Source: Mytilus trossulus
Lineage: Eukaryota; Mollusca; Bivalvia; Mytilida; Mytilidae
NCBI RefSeq assembly: GCF_036588685.1
Contig: NC_086374.1
Span: forward strand, 65,160,457-65,224,456
Length of the DNA stretch: 64,000 nucleotides
Reading direction: 5' to 3'
Shown: positions 11,800 through 23,154 of the stretch, one piece after another
Numbering within the stretch: the first letter of the stretch is position 1
Layout: each line of letters starts with the position of its first letter
The notes under the pieces: model-generated
The model's database searches: none
Told to the model about the DNA's origin: nothing
The model's input: the letters and a program-made list of their open reading frames with translations, nothing else
Made by a program: the position numbers and the translations under genes

Positions 11800-11867
11800 C
11801 TACATATTAGCTGTATTTGACCACCAAGTCTTATTCCCACATCATGAAAACATGCCACAGAAAGTAC
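11800..11867 (-). other. Exon-like segment, copy A (68 nt, open frame)
   Basis: Acceptor TTTCTTTTTAG, donor ATGTAG|GTAGGTACC. One frame is open: 22 codons ending HDVGIRLGGQIQLIC. The block B copy (15122-15189) has the same length, the same splice sites and the same open frame with HGVGIRLGGLIQLVY. Joining it to the next segment downstream reaches a stop within about 10 codons. Confidence 0.35.
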
Positions 11868-12184
11868 CTAAAAAGAAATTAACACATTTATTAATTTTAC
11901 AAACCAATTTCTATGTCAACCTAAAGATTGATTTACACATTTTTCTGATTTCTTACTTCAAGTACCAATAGTATAAAATCCACATATTTTGTAAAGATTG
12001 AAAAACAAACAAAAGTAGTCAAGGTTTATGATTTGAATTCTGCACTCAACTAATTTGAATAATGAAAATGAGTTGTCTCCCATTGAATGAACAAATCTTG
12101 CTGTTAATTGTGCTAGTCTCCCCTTGAAAGTTAATTCCTATCTTAGAATTTACTCCTGCAATTGTAATAGAAATTCTTGTTAAT

Positions 12185-12620
12185 GTACAATCAAAATTAC
12201 GTGATGGATATACACACACCAGAAGTTAGTCGAACTCGCCGCTTGAAAGGTTAGTAGTTGCATTTTCTTGTTTATATCAATTAAATTTTGATTAATAAGT
12301 TGGCACACCGAATGTCGGATAGTATGTAGTTTTAAAATACACAATTGTTTTTGCTAGAAAGCGTGCAGTTATTGAAAACACTTCGACACAGTTCCAAATT
12401 TTCAACGAATTTTTGTGTCGAAGTGTTAGCATTAACTGCATGATTTCCAGCAATGATAATTGTGTATTTCAAAACTAGATAGTATCCGACATTCCGTGCA
12501 CTACCTTATTTATTAAATTTCATTGATATAAACAAGTAAATACGACTACTTACCTTTCAAGCGGTCTGCTCGACTGTTACTTCCTGTGTGTGTATATCCA
12601 TCACATGATTTTGATTGTAC
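12185..12620. mobile_element. MITE-like element with ~75-bp terminal inverted repeats
   Basis: Begins GTACAATCAAAATTACGTGA and ends with the complement, TCACATGATTTTGATTGTAC. The arms continue through GGATATACACACAC and CGCTTGAAAGGT and can be followed, interrupted, into the centre (the GAATGTCGGATAGTAT and ACTTCGACACA pairs), so nearly the whole 436 bp can fold back. It lies immediately upstream of tandem block B. No coding frame. Confidence 0.65.
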
Positions 12621-12768
12621 CCCTTGACAATGGTATCCCAAAATATTAAACTGGTAAATAAATTATTGAAAGATGTTTTTCATGCAGAAAATAAGGATGA
12701 ATAAGTACATTTAACAAATATTTCTAGAAAATGTATAGAAATTGTTTGACTTCAATAAACTTGCCTTC

Positions 12769-12835
12769 TCAATTTCATGGTAAAGCCTCAGACTTGGTTG
12801 AAAATTTTATTGACCATCTTCCTTAGAGCTGCTCT
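12769..12835 (-). pseudogene. Second copy of the KEDG exon, with in-frame stop
   Basis: Aligns with 9040-9117 and 15519-15585. The frame matching the third copy reads SSSKEDGQ, then TAA, then NFQPSLRL. The codon before the N is TTA in the first copy and ATA in the third, so a single base change makes the stop here. The donor is GC-type (GAAG|GCAAGT), as in the third copy. Confidence 0.4.
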
Positions 12836-13782
12836 CCTGGCTGCCAGAGTGGCTGTCATCATTATCTTAATTGCAATCTTTTCGTTTTTGGTCCATTATT
12901 TATAGAAATAAATAAAAAAAATGTCAGATGCACTCTCAATTAATCACGTATCTTGAAAATTTCACCAAATCAATTCTACCGATAGTGTTCCATAATTTCT
13001 CCCACCCTTAAATCTATTATCTGGAGCTCTGTTTACATTTTTTTTTATTTACAGAACTCTGAATAATAGTCATTGTTAGCTAGTATACATCTGATATTAA
13101 ACAAAAAACTTATACATATGAATATTTAAGTAAAATAATAAATTTAAAAGAATGAGGAGTTAAACAGGGGAATAATTTATTACCTCCCTTTGCCAAAAAA
13201 TTCACCTGTTTAGACTCCACATCATTGCTATATCTAACAAAAATACAAGATGGTATAGCTATAATAAATAATTTGATATAAATTATTTAAATAATTAACA
13301 AAAATATTTAGTACATCATTGTTCACCTAGGTGGTTCACTTCCATTACTCCGATTTTCTCAACCAATTGAAAAAATGGACACCAAGATATATAACAAATC
13401 TTGCTTATTGTGGCATTTAACACTAAAAATCTGAATCAATCTTTTCTCACCAAGATGTGTTTTTTTCTATGCTTCTTGTGGAATAATCTTTTTTATAGCT
13501 AAAAACACTGCAAAAAATAACAAACTAATGAAGAAAAAAAGAGATACATCCAACAAATCAGAAAACCAAAATGTACATTTTAACAAAATAACATTATTAT
13601 TCTTTTTTTTTTTAGATTCTCCATTTTTAACCTTCTGGAAATGTTTGATAACACATTGACCATAATTAAGATATCAAGAGTAGGTCTAAAAGTAAAATCG
13701 GAAAATTATGAAGTATCAATTTAGCCAACAACTTCCAGCTTTGTTGAAAATGGAGATTCTTTACAATTTTTAAAACATACAC

Positions 13783-13859
13783 AAAAATAGTCTGAATTAC
13801 ATTCTTTTTGGTTTCAGTTGTATTGCACAATAATTTCCTGCAGCCACAGTTGAAGTCAC
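13783..13859 (-). other. Exon-like segment, copy B (77 nt)
   Basis: Acceptor ATTTCTTTTTCAG, donor ATTTTT|GTGTATG. The open frame reads DFNCGCRKLLCNTTETKK then NVIQTIF. Counterpart of 10204-10265 with a 15-nt length difference. Confidence 0.3.
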
Positions 13860-14289
13860 CTGAAAAAGAAATATACATTCTAATATCTTTCAGAACAATA
13901 TTCAATGCAAAGGAATAAGTAACTAGTTAATAAATGCACTTATGATGCATAGAACAATAGAACATTGCTTTTGCTTTGAAGTGATTCTGTAGACTGAATT
14001 AACAAACAACCAGTCTTCAGTAGCAAACAAGGGATGACAAGTAGTTGGTTGTTGTTCGACGTATTTATAGATTATCGTTGAGATGACCAATGATAATCTG
14101 TTTATCGCTATTTTACCTATGACGACCTTGTCAATTTCAATGTCAATTTTGTTAGCAACGCCACGTGGTCTCCTTAGTTTCTAGCGATAATTTTTCCATC
14201 TCAAGCGAGAAGCATGATATGAAAATTATCACAAAAAAGATCAAAGGAAAAATGCACAAAATAGCGATAATTGTTATTATTTCATGGTT

Positions 14290-14475
14290 TCATTATAAAT
14301 CAAGCTGTTGGTTTTCTTGTTTGAATTGTTTCACATTTTGCCATGTTTCTAACTTGTAAAGTTAACTGTAAGGTATATGTTTGGCTCATTGTTGAAGGCC
14401 ATAGTGACCATTCGTTGCTTACATATCATTTGGTCTCTGGGAGATAGTTGTTTCAGTGGCAATCATACCACATGA
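14290..14475 (-). mobile_element. Dispersed 'gattgccaatgag' repeat, partial minus copy
   Basis: GTTGGTTTTCTTGTTTGAAT, TTTCACATTTTGCCATG, GGCTCATTGTTGAAGGCC and GGCAATCATACCACATG appear in the order expected for the reverse orientation. Confidence 0.6.
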
Positions 14476-14753
14476 TGGTCCACATCCCATTCATTATACA
14501 ATGTATATACGGGAACAATTTTAGAAAACTTACAGATAGTAAGATTTTCTAAGTAACTGAATAATTTTTTTATTTCCTTTATTTATCTTGATACCTCCCT
14601 TTAGATTATATCACAGTTATAGTTCAAGAAAAATTAAAGTTTACTACGTCTCAAGATCTGCATAATTAAAATATAATACTTCTTTGCATAACATTCTAGG
14701 GTATTTACATGTTCTTGGCTAAATGACTCATTAATTTATGTATTGGTTCTTAC

Positions 14754-14815
14754 CATATTAGTCAGCTCCAATGGCCATTCTCAGCCTCAATCCTTACAGA
14801 CAAGCTGATGCTAAT
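14754..14815 (-). other. Exon-like segment, copy B (62 nt)
   Basis: Acceptor TTTATATTTCAG and donor ATATG|GTAAGAACC, both as in 10888-10952; 3 nt shorter. Closed in the frame that would follow 15122-15189. Confidence 0.35.
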
Positions 14816-15121
14816 CTGAAATATAAAGTGTTAAGTCTTACCAGAATGGTTTCAAAAGATCACTGTTACCATATGAAATTATAAAGAAATAGGTTATATA
14901 TGTGTAATAGAGGCTGAGAACATATGTTAACTAGATAGCAATCCCACAAACTAAATACTTAGGTTCGATATTCAAAATTACGTTATGTTTGTACTGATAA
15001 AAAAAAAAATGCGTAAACTAGAAACCAAACTCTTACAAACTTTCAAGCCTGAACCACATAAAATTTAAAAAGAATATTTATAAAACATTTATTTTATTCG
15101 AAACTGTATACTGGCACCTAC

Positions 15122-15189
15122 CTATATACTAGCTGTATTAGACCTCCAAGTCTTATTCCCACACCATGAAAAAATCTCACAAAAAAAAC
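15122..15189 (-). other. Exon-like segment, copy B (68 nt, open frame)
   Basis: Acceptor ATATATTTCAG, donor ATATAG|GTAGGTGCC. The same frame is open as in 11800-11867, with 22 codons containing HGVGIRLGGLIQLVY. Confidence 0.35.
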
Positions 15190-15518
15190 CTGAAATATAT
15201 GAAAATTTACAATTTATATACTTTATATTTCAATTTCCCTGACATTTACCAAACATTATTCCAATTTCTTACTATAACATAAATAACTGTAAAATCAAAA
15301 ACAGTAAGTCTTAAGTTTATTGATTGAATTTTCAACTCCACAAAAATAATAATTTAAATATATTCCATTGTTTATAAAGGTAAATAATGAGTTATCTCCC
15401 ATTGAATGGCAAAAATAACATTTTACATTAGCAACATCAACTCTATCATATGCCCTTAATATACAATTTTTATCAAATTACTGATTGTATAGAAAATGTT
15501 TGGCTTAATTAAACTTGC

Positions 15519-15585
15519 CTTCTTATTTTCTTGGTGAAGCCTCAGACTTGGTTGAAGATTTATGTAACCATCTTCCTTGGAGCTG
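15519..15585 (-). CDS. Candidate coding exon, third copy of the KEDG exon
   Basis: Reads SSKEDGYINLQPSLRLHQEN, then KK and a GC-type donor (AAG|GCAAGT). The likely acceptor is the GGCAG just upstream; its exact position is unsure because CAG is repeated there. The frame also stays open well upstream, to about 15716. It marks the start of the truncated block C (to about 16000). Confidence 0.35.
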
Positions 15586-15999
15586 CTGCCATGGCTACTT
15601 TTCATGCTTTTCAACATAATTCTTTGTGATAACCAGTTCACTGAATCCATTTTAATATTCCAATGTCCTTTCCGTTGTATATAATCCAATATACAATTGT
15701 CCAAAGAATGTTCCAAAGCATCTCACAATATTTTCTTTTTACATTCATGGCAGCATGGAAGTAATTCTCAATATAAAAAATAATTGTTTGAACTCATACA
15801 TAAAACAGTAAAAATATCAGATGTGCTTTTATACATGTAACTTGAATTTTGAAAATTGACCAAATGTTTTTTTTTAAATACCCACAATTTCTCTTTCCAT
15901 TTTTATTTAGAACTATGTTTACATTTTTTTTATTTACATAGCTCAAATTATTGCTCTTATATTAGTTAGCAGACATCTGATATGTAAATACCTAAAAAA

Positions 16000-17050
16000 G
16001 AGGTTATAAAAAAAGAACAGAATATTTATTGGCTAACACCTATAAATCACAAACATTTTTTTAATATTTTGGAGCATAGTTTAATAAAATTTCCCTTGTT
16101 TTAAGTTTCTCTTTACACACATCATAAGTATGAAAATAATTCTACAAAAATTGATCATAGCCTGAAGTAGCTCAGTTGTGCAAGTTCATATTTTCCATCA
16201 ACAAAGGAGAATGGTCTTTACTGAAATTTGAATATATGGAAATATAAAAGGTCAAACATTTGTGATGACGATTAACCTTAATCAATTTGCATGCTCATCA
16301 TGTGAGTTCTAAACAAAAATTGTTACATTCTTACAAAGGTTTAAATAAAAATCTCCTAATTCAAGAATAGAAAAAATTATAACTGCAGGAGTTGATTACA
16401 CAAACAAGTACTGTCAGTAAATTTTAATAAAATTTCACAAATTTCGGGAAAATGGGGGGAAATTTCTCAACCAGTTTCATACTAGGAATAACACAACTTC
16501 AACATGAGTGCAATCTTCCTTTGAAGTTTCAATGGTAAAAGAAACACTGATAATATAAAATACAAATATAATACAAAATAGTGGTATGTTGTAAGAAATC
16601 TTTACATTTAGGATAAAATTTAGGATGAAATATTGTAAACTCAAAAAATCCTGTTTCTTTAAATTAAAAAATAATTGTCCAAATTCAAATTCCATGTAAT
16701 AAAATCATTAAACTAGAATAGTTGAAGGAAATAGTTTCAAAATTTACAATTCAAAAGTAACATTTTTGTTCCCAAATTAAGTTTGATACATGAACCATAT
16801 TAATCGGTGATGTCAAAATTTGTTTTTCATAAGAATGCTTCCAAAAAACTTAAGAGAAGAGAAATCACTGATATCTTGACATTAATAGAAATGGACTGAC
16901 ACAAGGTAAACTTTGGGAATGACTGGTTCCTTAAATGGAGGATAACAGTCAGAACTAGCTCCTGTCAATACACAAGACAGGAAACACCTCTTTTCTGCCA
17001 TTTGGAAACAAATCCCATGTAATAACGTAAATAGTTTTTTCCATCTTCAA
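16000..17050. other. No supported gene
   Basis: AT-rich sequence with no repeat landmark that I recognise. A TAGCTCAGTTG string at 16168 imitates a tRNA A box but has no B box behind it. Confidence 0.5.
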
Positions 17051-17077
17051 ATGATAAAAAAGCAATTATTCTCCCCA

Positions 17078-17265
17078 GGGGTGGTTCCAGCCATTTTTAA
17101 AGAGATGGGGCTCCCACCCAGGATAAAAGGCAGGGTTCAAACTAGGTTCTGTTCTCATTTAATTGCAACCAAAAAATGTGTACAGGTTCTGCAGATCCCA
17201 GTGTCTCGCTTACTTTTGCTGTTAATCCCAGGCTCAACAAAAATGAGGGGGGGGGGGGGGGGGAA
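17078..17265 (+). mobile_element. Diverged copy of the 'gcggatccagcc' foldback repeat
   Basis: CAGGGGTGGTTCCAGCC at the left, then GGGGCTCCCACCCAGG and a poly-G tract (17247-17263). It is related to the copies at 26370-26635, 59458-59604 and 60795-60955, with the right end lost. Confidence 0.4.
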
Positions 17266-17279
17266 TATCAATAAAAATA

Positions 17280-18995
17280 TTCCTCTCAGACTATCATTTG
17301 ATTGTAAGAAGCTTCTGTCCAAGTTTGGTAAAAATCCAGAATAGTTTATGAATCTAATAATTGTTTTAAAAACTTTAACTTCAGAATATAAGGTTAACTA
17401 AGTCCATTAATAAGCAAAATACGGAAAAACAGGAAATAAGTTTTAACTATTTTTTGTCTAGATACCAGCTTTTGATCATAAACAAGCTTCTGTCTAAGTT
17501 TGTTACAAATCCAGAATATTTGAAGAAAGTTATAAAAATTTTAAAAACTTTAGTGAATGTATTGTTTAATTTTTAAATTGTTATTTGGATGGAGAGTTGT
17601 CTCATTGGCACTCACACCACATCTTCCTATATCTATCCTGGCATTTACAAGTAGAATATGGAAAAATTAATTTGTTTCATTTACAAAATTAATTTCTGAG
17701 TACTATCTTATGATCATATACAAGCTTCGGTGGAAGTTTTAGAAATCCAGAATAGTTTTAGAAAGTTATAAAAATTTCAAAAAACTTAAACTAAAGAGTG
17801 AATTTTTGTGATCGCCAATGATGACGCTGCTGACAGAATGTAGGATGGCTAAGTCTCATGTTTTTTTCAATTAAAGTTGAAGGCTCGACAAAAAGTATTA
17901 ATGGTTTAAAAAGAATGTTAAATAAAATTTGTTGAATAGTGTTTAATAAAATTTTGCAGAGGTACATGCTTCCAATTGGCTTCCCTCAGAGTTACATGCC
18001 TCTAATTGGGACCGCGCTGCCAGGGGTACTGCTTCTAATTAGCTTTAGCAGACAGAGGTATATATGTACTGCTTCAAATCAGCTTCGCAACAAGACAGAG
18101 GGTATGTGCTCCCAATTAGCTTCACTAAGAGGTACATGCTTCCAATTGGCTTCGCTCAGACAAACGTACTGCTTCCAGTGTCGAAATGGTACGGTATGCA
18201 AGTCTGTACTATATCCAGCCTAGTAAATGGTACATAATTGCAAGTCAAATGTCGTCCAAATATACAAAAACATATTTTATTTAACATTCTTGATCTAGTT
18301 TATTTTCGTATCTACCTTCACTCTCCTATTTATAATTTATCCTGATGGTGACATTGTGAAATGCAAATTATCATTACAGGATTCTGCAGTTCCCTATAGT
18401 TTCAATCCTGATGAAGGTGCCATAGGATCCAAAATATGGCTATCTTATCAAATTCACTTTAGCAATCCCTTAATTTTTTTTATTATCTTTTGATTAAAAG
18501 AAGCATGTCCTAGTTCTGTCAAAGTTTGGTAAAAATCCAGAATAGTTTATGAATTTAATAAATATTTTAAAAACTTTAACAGCAGACTGAATGTTATGTT
18601 AACTTGAAGAAAAACTAAGTCAGTTATAAGTGAAAAATACAGAAAAATGGAATTTTATTTTTACAAAATTTACTTCTGGGTACATGTACTATCTTATCAT
18701 CATAAACAAGCTTTGGTCCAAGCTTGTACAAATCCATGAGAGTTTAAGAAAGTTATCAAAGTTTTTAAAACTTTAACCACAGAGTGAATGTAATATTTCC
18801 CAGGAGAAAAACTAAATCCAGTTACAAGTAAAATACAAAGAAATGGAATTTTATTTTTACAATATTTACTTCTGAATACTATCTTATGATCATTTACAAA
18901 CTTCTGTCCAAGTTTGGTATAAATCCAGGATATTTTAAGAAAGCTATTAAAATTCTAAAAACGTTAACCACAGAGTGAATATTTGTGGACGATGC
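17280..18995 (+). repeat. Six-copy ~200-bp repeat, split in two triplets
   Basis: Units recognised by AAGCTTCTGTCCAAGTTTGG, AAATCCAGAATAGTTT, AAAAACTTTAAC and AGAGTGAATG begin near 17290, 17480, 17710, 18490, 18700 and 18890. Spacing is about 190-230 bp within each triplet. The two triplets flank the short array at 17955-18190. AAGGCTCGACAAAA strings at 17880 and 19046 bound the two halves. Confidence 0.6.
17955..18190 (+). repeat. Degenerate ~33-bp tandem array
   Basis: GAGGTACATGCTTCCAATTGG followed by CTTCGCTCAGA-like sequence recurs with variation about seven times (TACATGCTTCCAATTGGCTT, TACATGCCTCTAATTGG, TACTGCTTCTAATTAGCTTT and so on). The 94-codon frame over it comes from the repeat. 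Confidence 0.55.
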
Positions 18996-19059
18996 CAATG
19001 ACAGAATGTAGGATCGCTATGTGTCACTTTTTCAACTTAAGTCAAAGGCTCGACAAAAG

Positions 19060-20340
19060 GAGGATCCAACCTCTCCAGAACTCCCAAGCTCTCCAGAACT
19101 CCCACCCTCTGAATCTACCACTGCCCCTAAAGTAAGGTACATGATCTAATTTGAACCTGCTTAGTTATAAAAAAGAAGATGAGGTATGATTGCCAACGAG
19201 ACAACTATCCACTATCCACTAAAGACCAAAATGACACAAACATTAACAATTATAATATGTTTAAAGTGAATATTGTATGCAATTTTTAAGAGAAATATAA
19301 GGGGAATTTCGAAAAGAAATGTCAAAATCTTGTCATGATGAGTAATTGTTAAATGTGACGAAAAAGTTAAAATTAAAAATAGTTGTTAATTATGTATTGA
19401 TAATTATAAACCAAATAGTTATACCAAACATTTTTAAGAATTACACTGATTTTAGAAAAATATGATGCCGAATGGACAAATGTCATTTTTAGAAATTTCT
19501 TAATTAAATTAAATTTGAAACAAGTTATCTCCCTTGCTTAAAAGTAAAAGTTTTCAGCTGTGTAAAGACAAAGCAAAGAAACAAACAACTATTTCGCTTA
19601 AATACAACATTCGAGGCTAATTAATGAAACTTGATTACAAATATTTTTCAAGCAAAATGTGAATTCTGTGGATTCCTTATTATTGACAGTTTTTTTTTAT
19701 TATTATTCATGTGAATGACAAATTTTAGGTTTTCACAAAATTATTTTTTGGGGGATTTGTATGGTCTGAATGAAAGCATATTATTGGGGGTTAGAGTTAA
19801 AAATGAACCCAAGAATGATATATTTGAAGCAAAATAATTAGATACTTCTGTTTAATACTAGGGATTTTTATCTAAATAACTCTGGGAAATGATGATAGTT
19901 TCAGATAAATAAGAATGAAGGTTTAAGGGGGGTATTTGAAATGATTTAAATACTTGTTCTTCCCACTTGGTCAAAGCATTAAGTGAATTTAATTTAAAAG
20001 GTAGATTATAATTTTGAAATGTTACTTTTACTTCACCATTATCTTGTTAGCAATCAGTGCTTTTAAGAAACAGATACCCTGAAATAATTTTGATGACGCT
20101 GAAGTATATAACATTTTGGGTAATTTTTCACAATAAGGTATTTGAATTCAATCTAAGATACAAATATATTTTTAATATTTTGGTTTCCAATACATCATAA
20201 TATGTCAAATATAATTTAGAATTTGATTAAAGACCTTTGTTTTTGACATTGTTTCGAAAATTATAAAACTTTTTTACAGATTTAAGCTCAATATTATAAT
20301 TTTTTTAATACTTAAATTACCAAACAAATATCAAATATTT
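19060..20340. other. No supported gene
   Basis: A partial dispersed repeat lies at 19165-19250 (GAGGTATGATTGCCAACGAG). The rest is AT-rich unique-looking sequence. It may be the intron upstream of the exon at 20350. Confidence 0.4.
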
Positions 20341-20349
20341 TCATTTCAG

Positions 20350-20539
20350 AATTACATATAAAGATTCCCTCAAAAGCAGAACACCATATCCTGAACACTT
20401 GAAAACCATGACACCATTCAAAGAACCAATGAAAAAACAAAAGAAACAACCAGACCCTAGCAACTGCAAGCTACTCCAAAGAGAAACTATGTTAGTAATA
20501 GATAAGAAACGCAGCGCTCTGAGCTCAATGTATTTCTGA
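20350..20539 (+). CDS. Candidate terminal coding exon, unknown basic protein
   Basis: A polypyrimidine-poor but canonical acceptor (TATTTTCATTTCAG) ends at 20349. The exon then supplies one base to a split codon, 62 whole sense codons and a TGA at 20537-20539. The translation starts ITYKDSLKSRTPYPEHLKTM, includes PFKEPMKKQKKQPDPSNCK and ends KKRSALSSMYF. Lys/Pro-rich composition and a long stop-free frame without low complexity make it coding-like. AATAAA occurs near 20975. No upstream exon was identified in the window and I do not recognise the family. Confidence 0.4.
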
Positions 20540-20559
20540 AATGGTCATTTGATATTTGC

Positions 20560-21930
20560 TTAAGTCTTTAAAAAAAAAATCAAGATGAACATTAATGTTC
20601 AGCTATGAAACTTTAAATGCAGATGACAAACTTTAATTTAGTTTCAAGTACAAATGTACTGTTATTCTCAAATTTGACAATCAAGATGTATTGAAAACAG
20701 TAAAATATTTAGGGAAGTTGTTAAATTACAAAACTGAAATTTCAGTTTTATCATTTAAACGAGTGTATCACCAAAAACTGCATAAATTGTTTTGAAAATT
20801 TCAACCACCCGAAAGCACTAACAATGCAAACAAGACGATGTTTAAAAATGTTTTATAAATATCTGTTGATCATTTGATCCAAGGACCTTAAACTGTTTTA
20901 CAACCTAATAAACCTCATCCTAAGTTATTTCAACTATCACCCTTTCTGCATTGATCAATTTGATAAAGAAATTAAATAAATGGGCGTTCCACTCTGGGTT
21001 AATCTCCAACCTCTTTTTTTAGCTTCAAATGTTGTTGCATATATAAGTATGGAGATTTGTCACATTGGCACTCATACCACATCTTCCTATATATATCAAT
21101 TTAACTATTGAAATTGATGGGCAAACCATTTTGCTGCATTTCAGAAGAAAATCTTGTTCAATGGTTAAATAGTGTTGTAATCAAATTAAATCAATCTTCT
21201 TCCACGGTTTTATCATTTAATATCCAGTTTTTAATGTATATTATAATTTGTATGCCTGAATCTTTTTTTGAGTTTTTTTCGGTCAAATTTCTAACTTGGT
21301 TGTTCACATGAAATGCTTAATAAAAATCTCTGTCATTTATGTATTCAAGCTGAATATGTTCTCAAAAAAAATACTTTTTGGTAATTTTTAAATATGAAAT
21401 GAAAATTATTCCAGAATCCACCGACAAGAATCAAATAAGTACCACTTGTATTTATATCGGCATATTTATCTCAATATTTTTAAATTATGAGAAGGTGTCC
21501 ATGGCTTTAATTAATCAAATTATTATTTGGCTACAGTTATAAATTATTGGATAAAAACTTTTACAACAAAAAAAAATTGCTCAACATAATCTTCCAGAAT
21601 AGTTGATAGTGAATGTTTGGGATAATCATAAATATTTTTTTTTATTACAATATCAACTAATTTCAGAAATTCAAAATCTTATTCAATTAATCTGAACCAA
21701 ACCATATTTTCCCCAATTACTAAATACTTTGCAGACATATCTTAATTTTCAAGCAGTTTTTTACCACTTCCCAAGGGTAAAATATACATGAATTTGATCT
21801 TGGCATAGTGTACCTGAATTTTACTTCACAAATTTAGAGCAAAATTGCATCATTTGTTGAAATACCATATCGTATTGATACCCTTATTTTATACAACTTG
21901 CCTCCCCTTCTAATTTAGTGAATTTTTATT
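20560..21930. other. No supported gene
   Basis: AT-rich. It includes a partial minus-strand dispersed repeat at 21045-21100 (GGCACTCATACCACATC) and a 67-codon + frame at 21108-21311 with no splice support. Confidence 0.45.
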
Positions 21931-21939
21931 TCGCTACTC

Positions 21940-22075
21940 AGTGGCAGAATCCAGAACTTTTCATGAGGGGGCCCCCTCTAGTCATACTACAGTGATTCCT
22001 TATATAATCAACCAAAAGGAGTATGTTTGAAAAGGTCCTAAAATGGCCCCCTTTTTAGCGTAAATTTCAAATTCA
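21940..22075 (-). repeat. Partial GGATCCACCACTG-family repeat
   Basis: CAGTGGCAGAATCCAGAAC at the left, then GAGGGGGCCCCCTC, TATATAATCAACCAAAAGG and GGCCCCCTTTTT. Same order as the other copies in inverse orientation. Confidence 0.4.
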
Positions 22076-22244
22076 GATTAATCGACCAATATCACGATAA
22101 ATTACAGCTAATCCATTGACTAGCTAGGATATACACCATTTTGTTGGAAATTTTACGTTTCTGCGTTTCATTATGACGTCACAAGTTGAACTCATATTGA
22201 TTTTCACGAAAAAATCAATGAAAATGGGTAAATTTCCATAGATT

Positions 22245-22375
22245 ATTGGACAGGAAATATAGAGCGCATACGTCGACAACAAAGATCTTTTAAAATAATG
22301 TTTGTGAAGACATTTCACACGTCTTATTTGAATCTTAAGCTTGTCGACGCCTGCGCTCTGTTTCCTGGTCCTTCA
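22245..22375. repeat. Imperfect inverted repeat, MITE-like
   Basis: GACAGGAAATATAGAGCGCA then ACGTCGACAA near 22250-22280 pairs with TTGTCGACGCCTGCGCTCTG then TTTCCTGGTC near 22340-22370. The loop is about 60 bp. No coding capacity. Confidence 0.45.
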
Positions 22376-22599
22376 TTTGGTTGCAATCTGGCTCATTTTG
22401 ACAAATTTCACCAAAATCCCTTATTTTGACCTTTTTGGGATGTAAAAATTAACGTGTTAGAAGTAAACTTTGACAAAAACAGTTCTGTGTAACTTTCTAA
22501 CATGTCTTTAAGGCAACTTGAAACAGTTATTGTCTTGTTACTATGAACTTTATAATTGGGGCCAAATATGGATCTTACCGAACTTACTCCTTTACCCAC

Positions 22600-23140
22600 A
22601 AAAGAGGGGGGGGTGCAAGGCTCCCTGGATCCACCTATGCTACTGTCATTCAAGATATCAGTGTTTTCATATAAACCCGAATCATAATTTTTCATTTTAC
22701 CTTATATTTTCTGTAAAAAACAATACATTATTATATTCTGGAACAGTTCAATTGTAAAAACTCTTAGAAGCATATCTTAATTTTCTAAAGAAAAAATATA
22801 GAAATTTTTTATTTGTAATCTTTTATTTAACACATTTATTAATTTGGTTATGCATGAAAAAGGTTTGAACATTTATTTTCATATTCGTTGATTAAAGTAA
22901 ATTAACATTTCCAATAAAAAAAAAATTATTCAAGAAATTATTTACTAATTATTTTTGATAGTCCAATGGAATTTTCAAAAAATTTCAATATGTAAAACAT
23001 TTTGAAGAAAGAGATGAAAAACACATAAAAATTTCATGTTGCATTCTGACAATTTTTGATAGAATAAATGCAGCACAGAATGAAAAAAAAACATTTTACT
23101 TACACAAGTAGTAAATAAGTTAACATATCAAATACTTGCT
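22600..23140. other. No supported gene
   Basis: AT-rich. It contains a short GGATCCACC fragment at 22628 and nothing else that I can name. Confidence 0.45.
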
Positions 23141-23154
23141 AACATTCTGTGGTG

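Larger units (their letters stand above)
9040..11880 (-). repeat. Tandem block A (first copy of a 2.7-3.7-kb unit)
   Basis: Carries, in order, the exon-like segment at 9040-9117, a TTTCTCCCACC...TATTTACAGAACTCT segment (9248-9362), ACCTCCCTTTTGTCCTG (9460), GATTCTCCATT pairs (9951 and 10130), and exon-like segments at 10204-10265, 10888-10952 and 11800-11867. The same order recurs in block B (12770-15190), and its beginning recurs in block C (15519-16000). Confidence 0.6.
12770..15190 (-). repeat. Tandem block B (second copy)
   Basis: Same ordered landmarks as block A: KEDG exon (12769), TTTCTCCCACC...TTTACAGAACTCT (12985-13095), ACCTCCCTTTGCC (13181), GATTCTCCATT (13615), 13783-13859, 14754-14815 and 15122-15189. 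It is shorter than A because several spacers are deleted. Confidence 0.6.

Noticed and set aside
16160-16230. tRNA-like start (TAGCTCAGTTG A box)
   Set aside because: No GGTTCGANNCC B box at the needed distance and no cloverleaf pairing.
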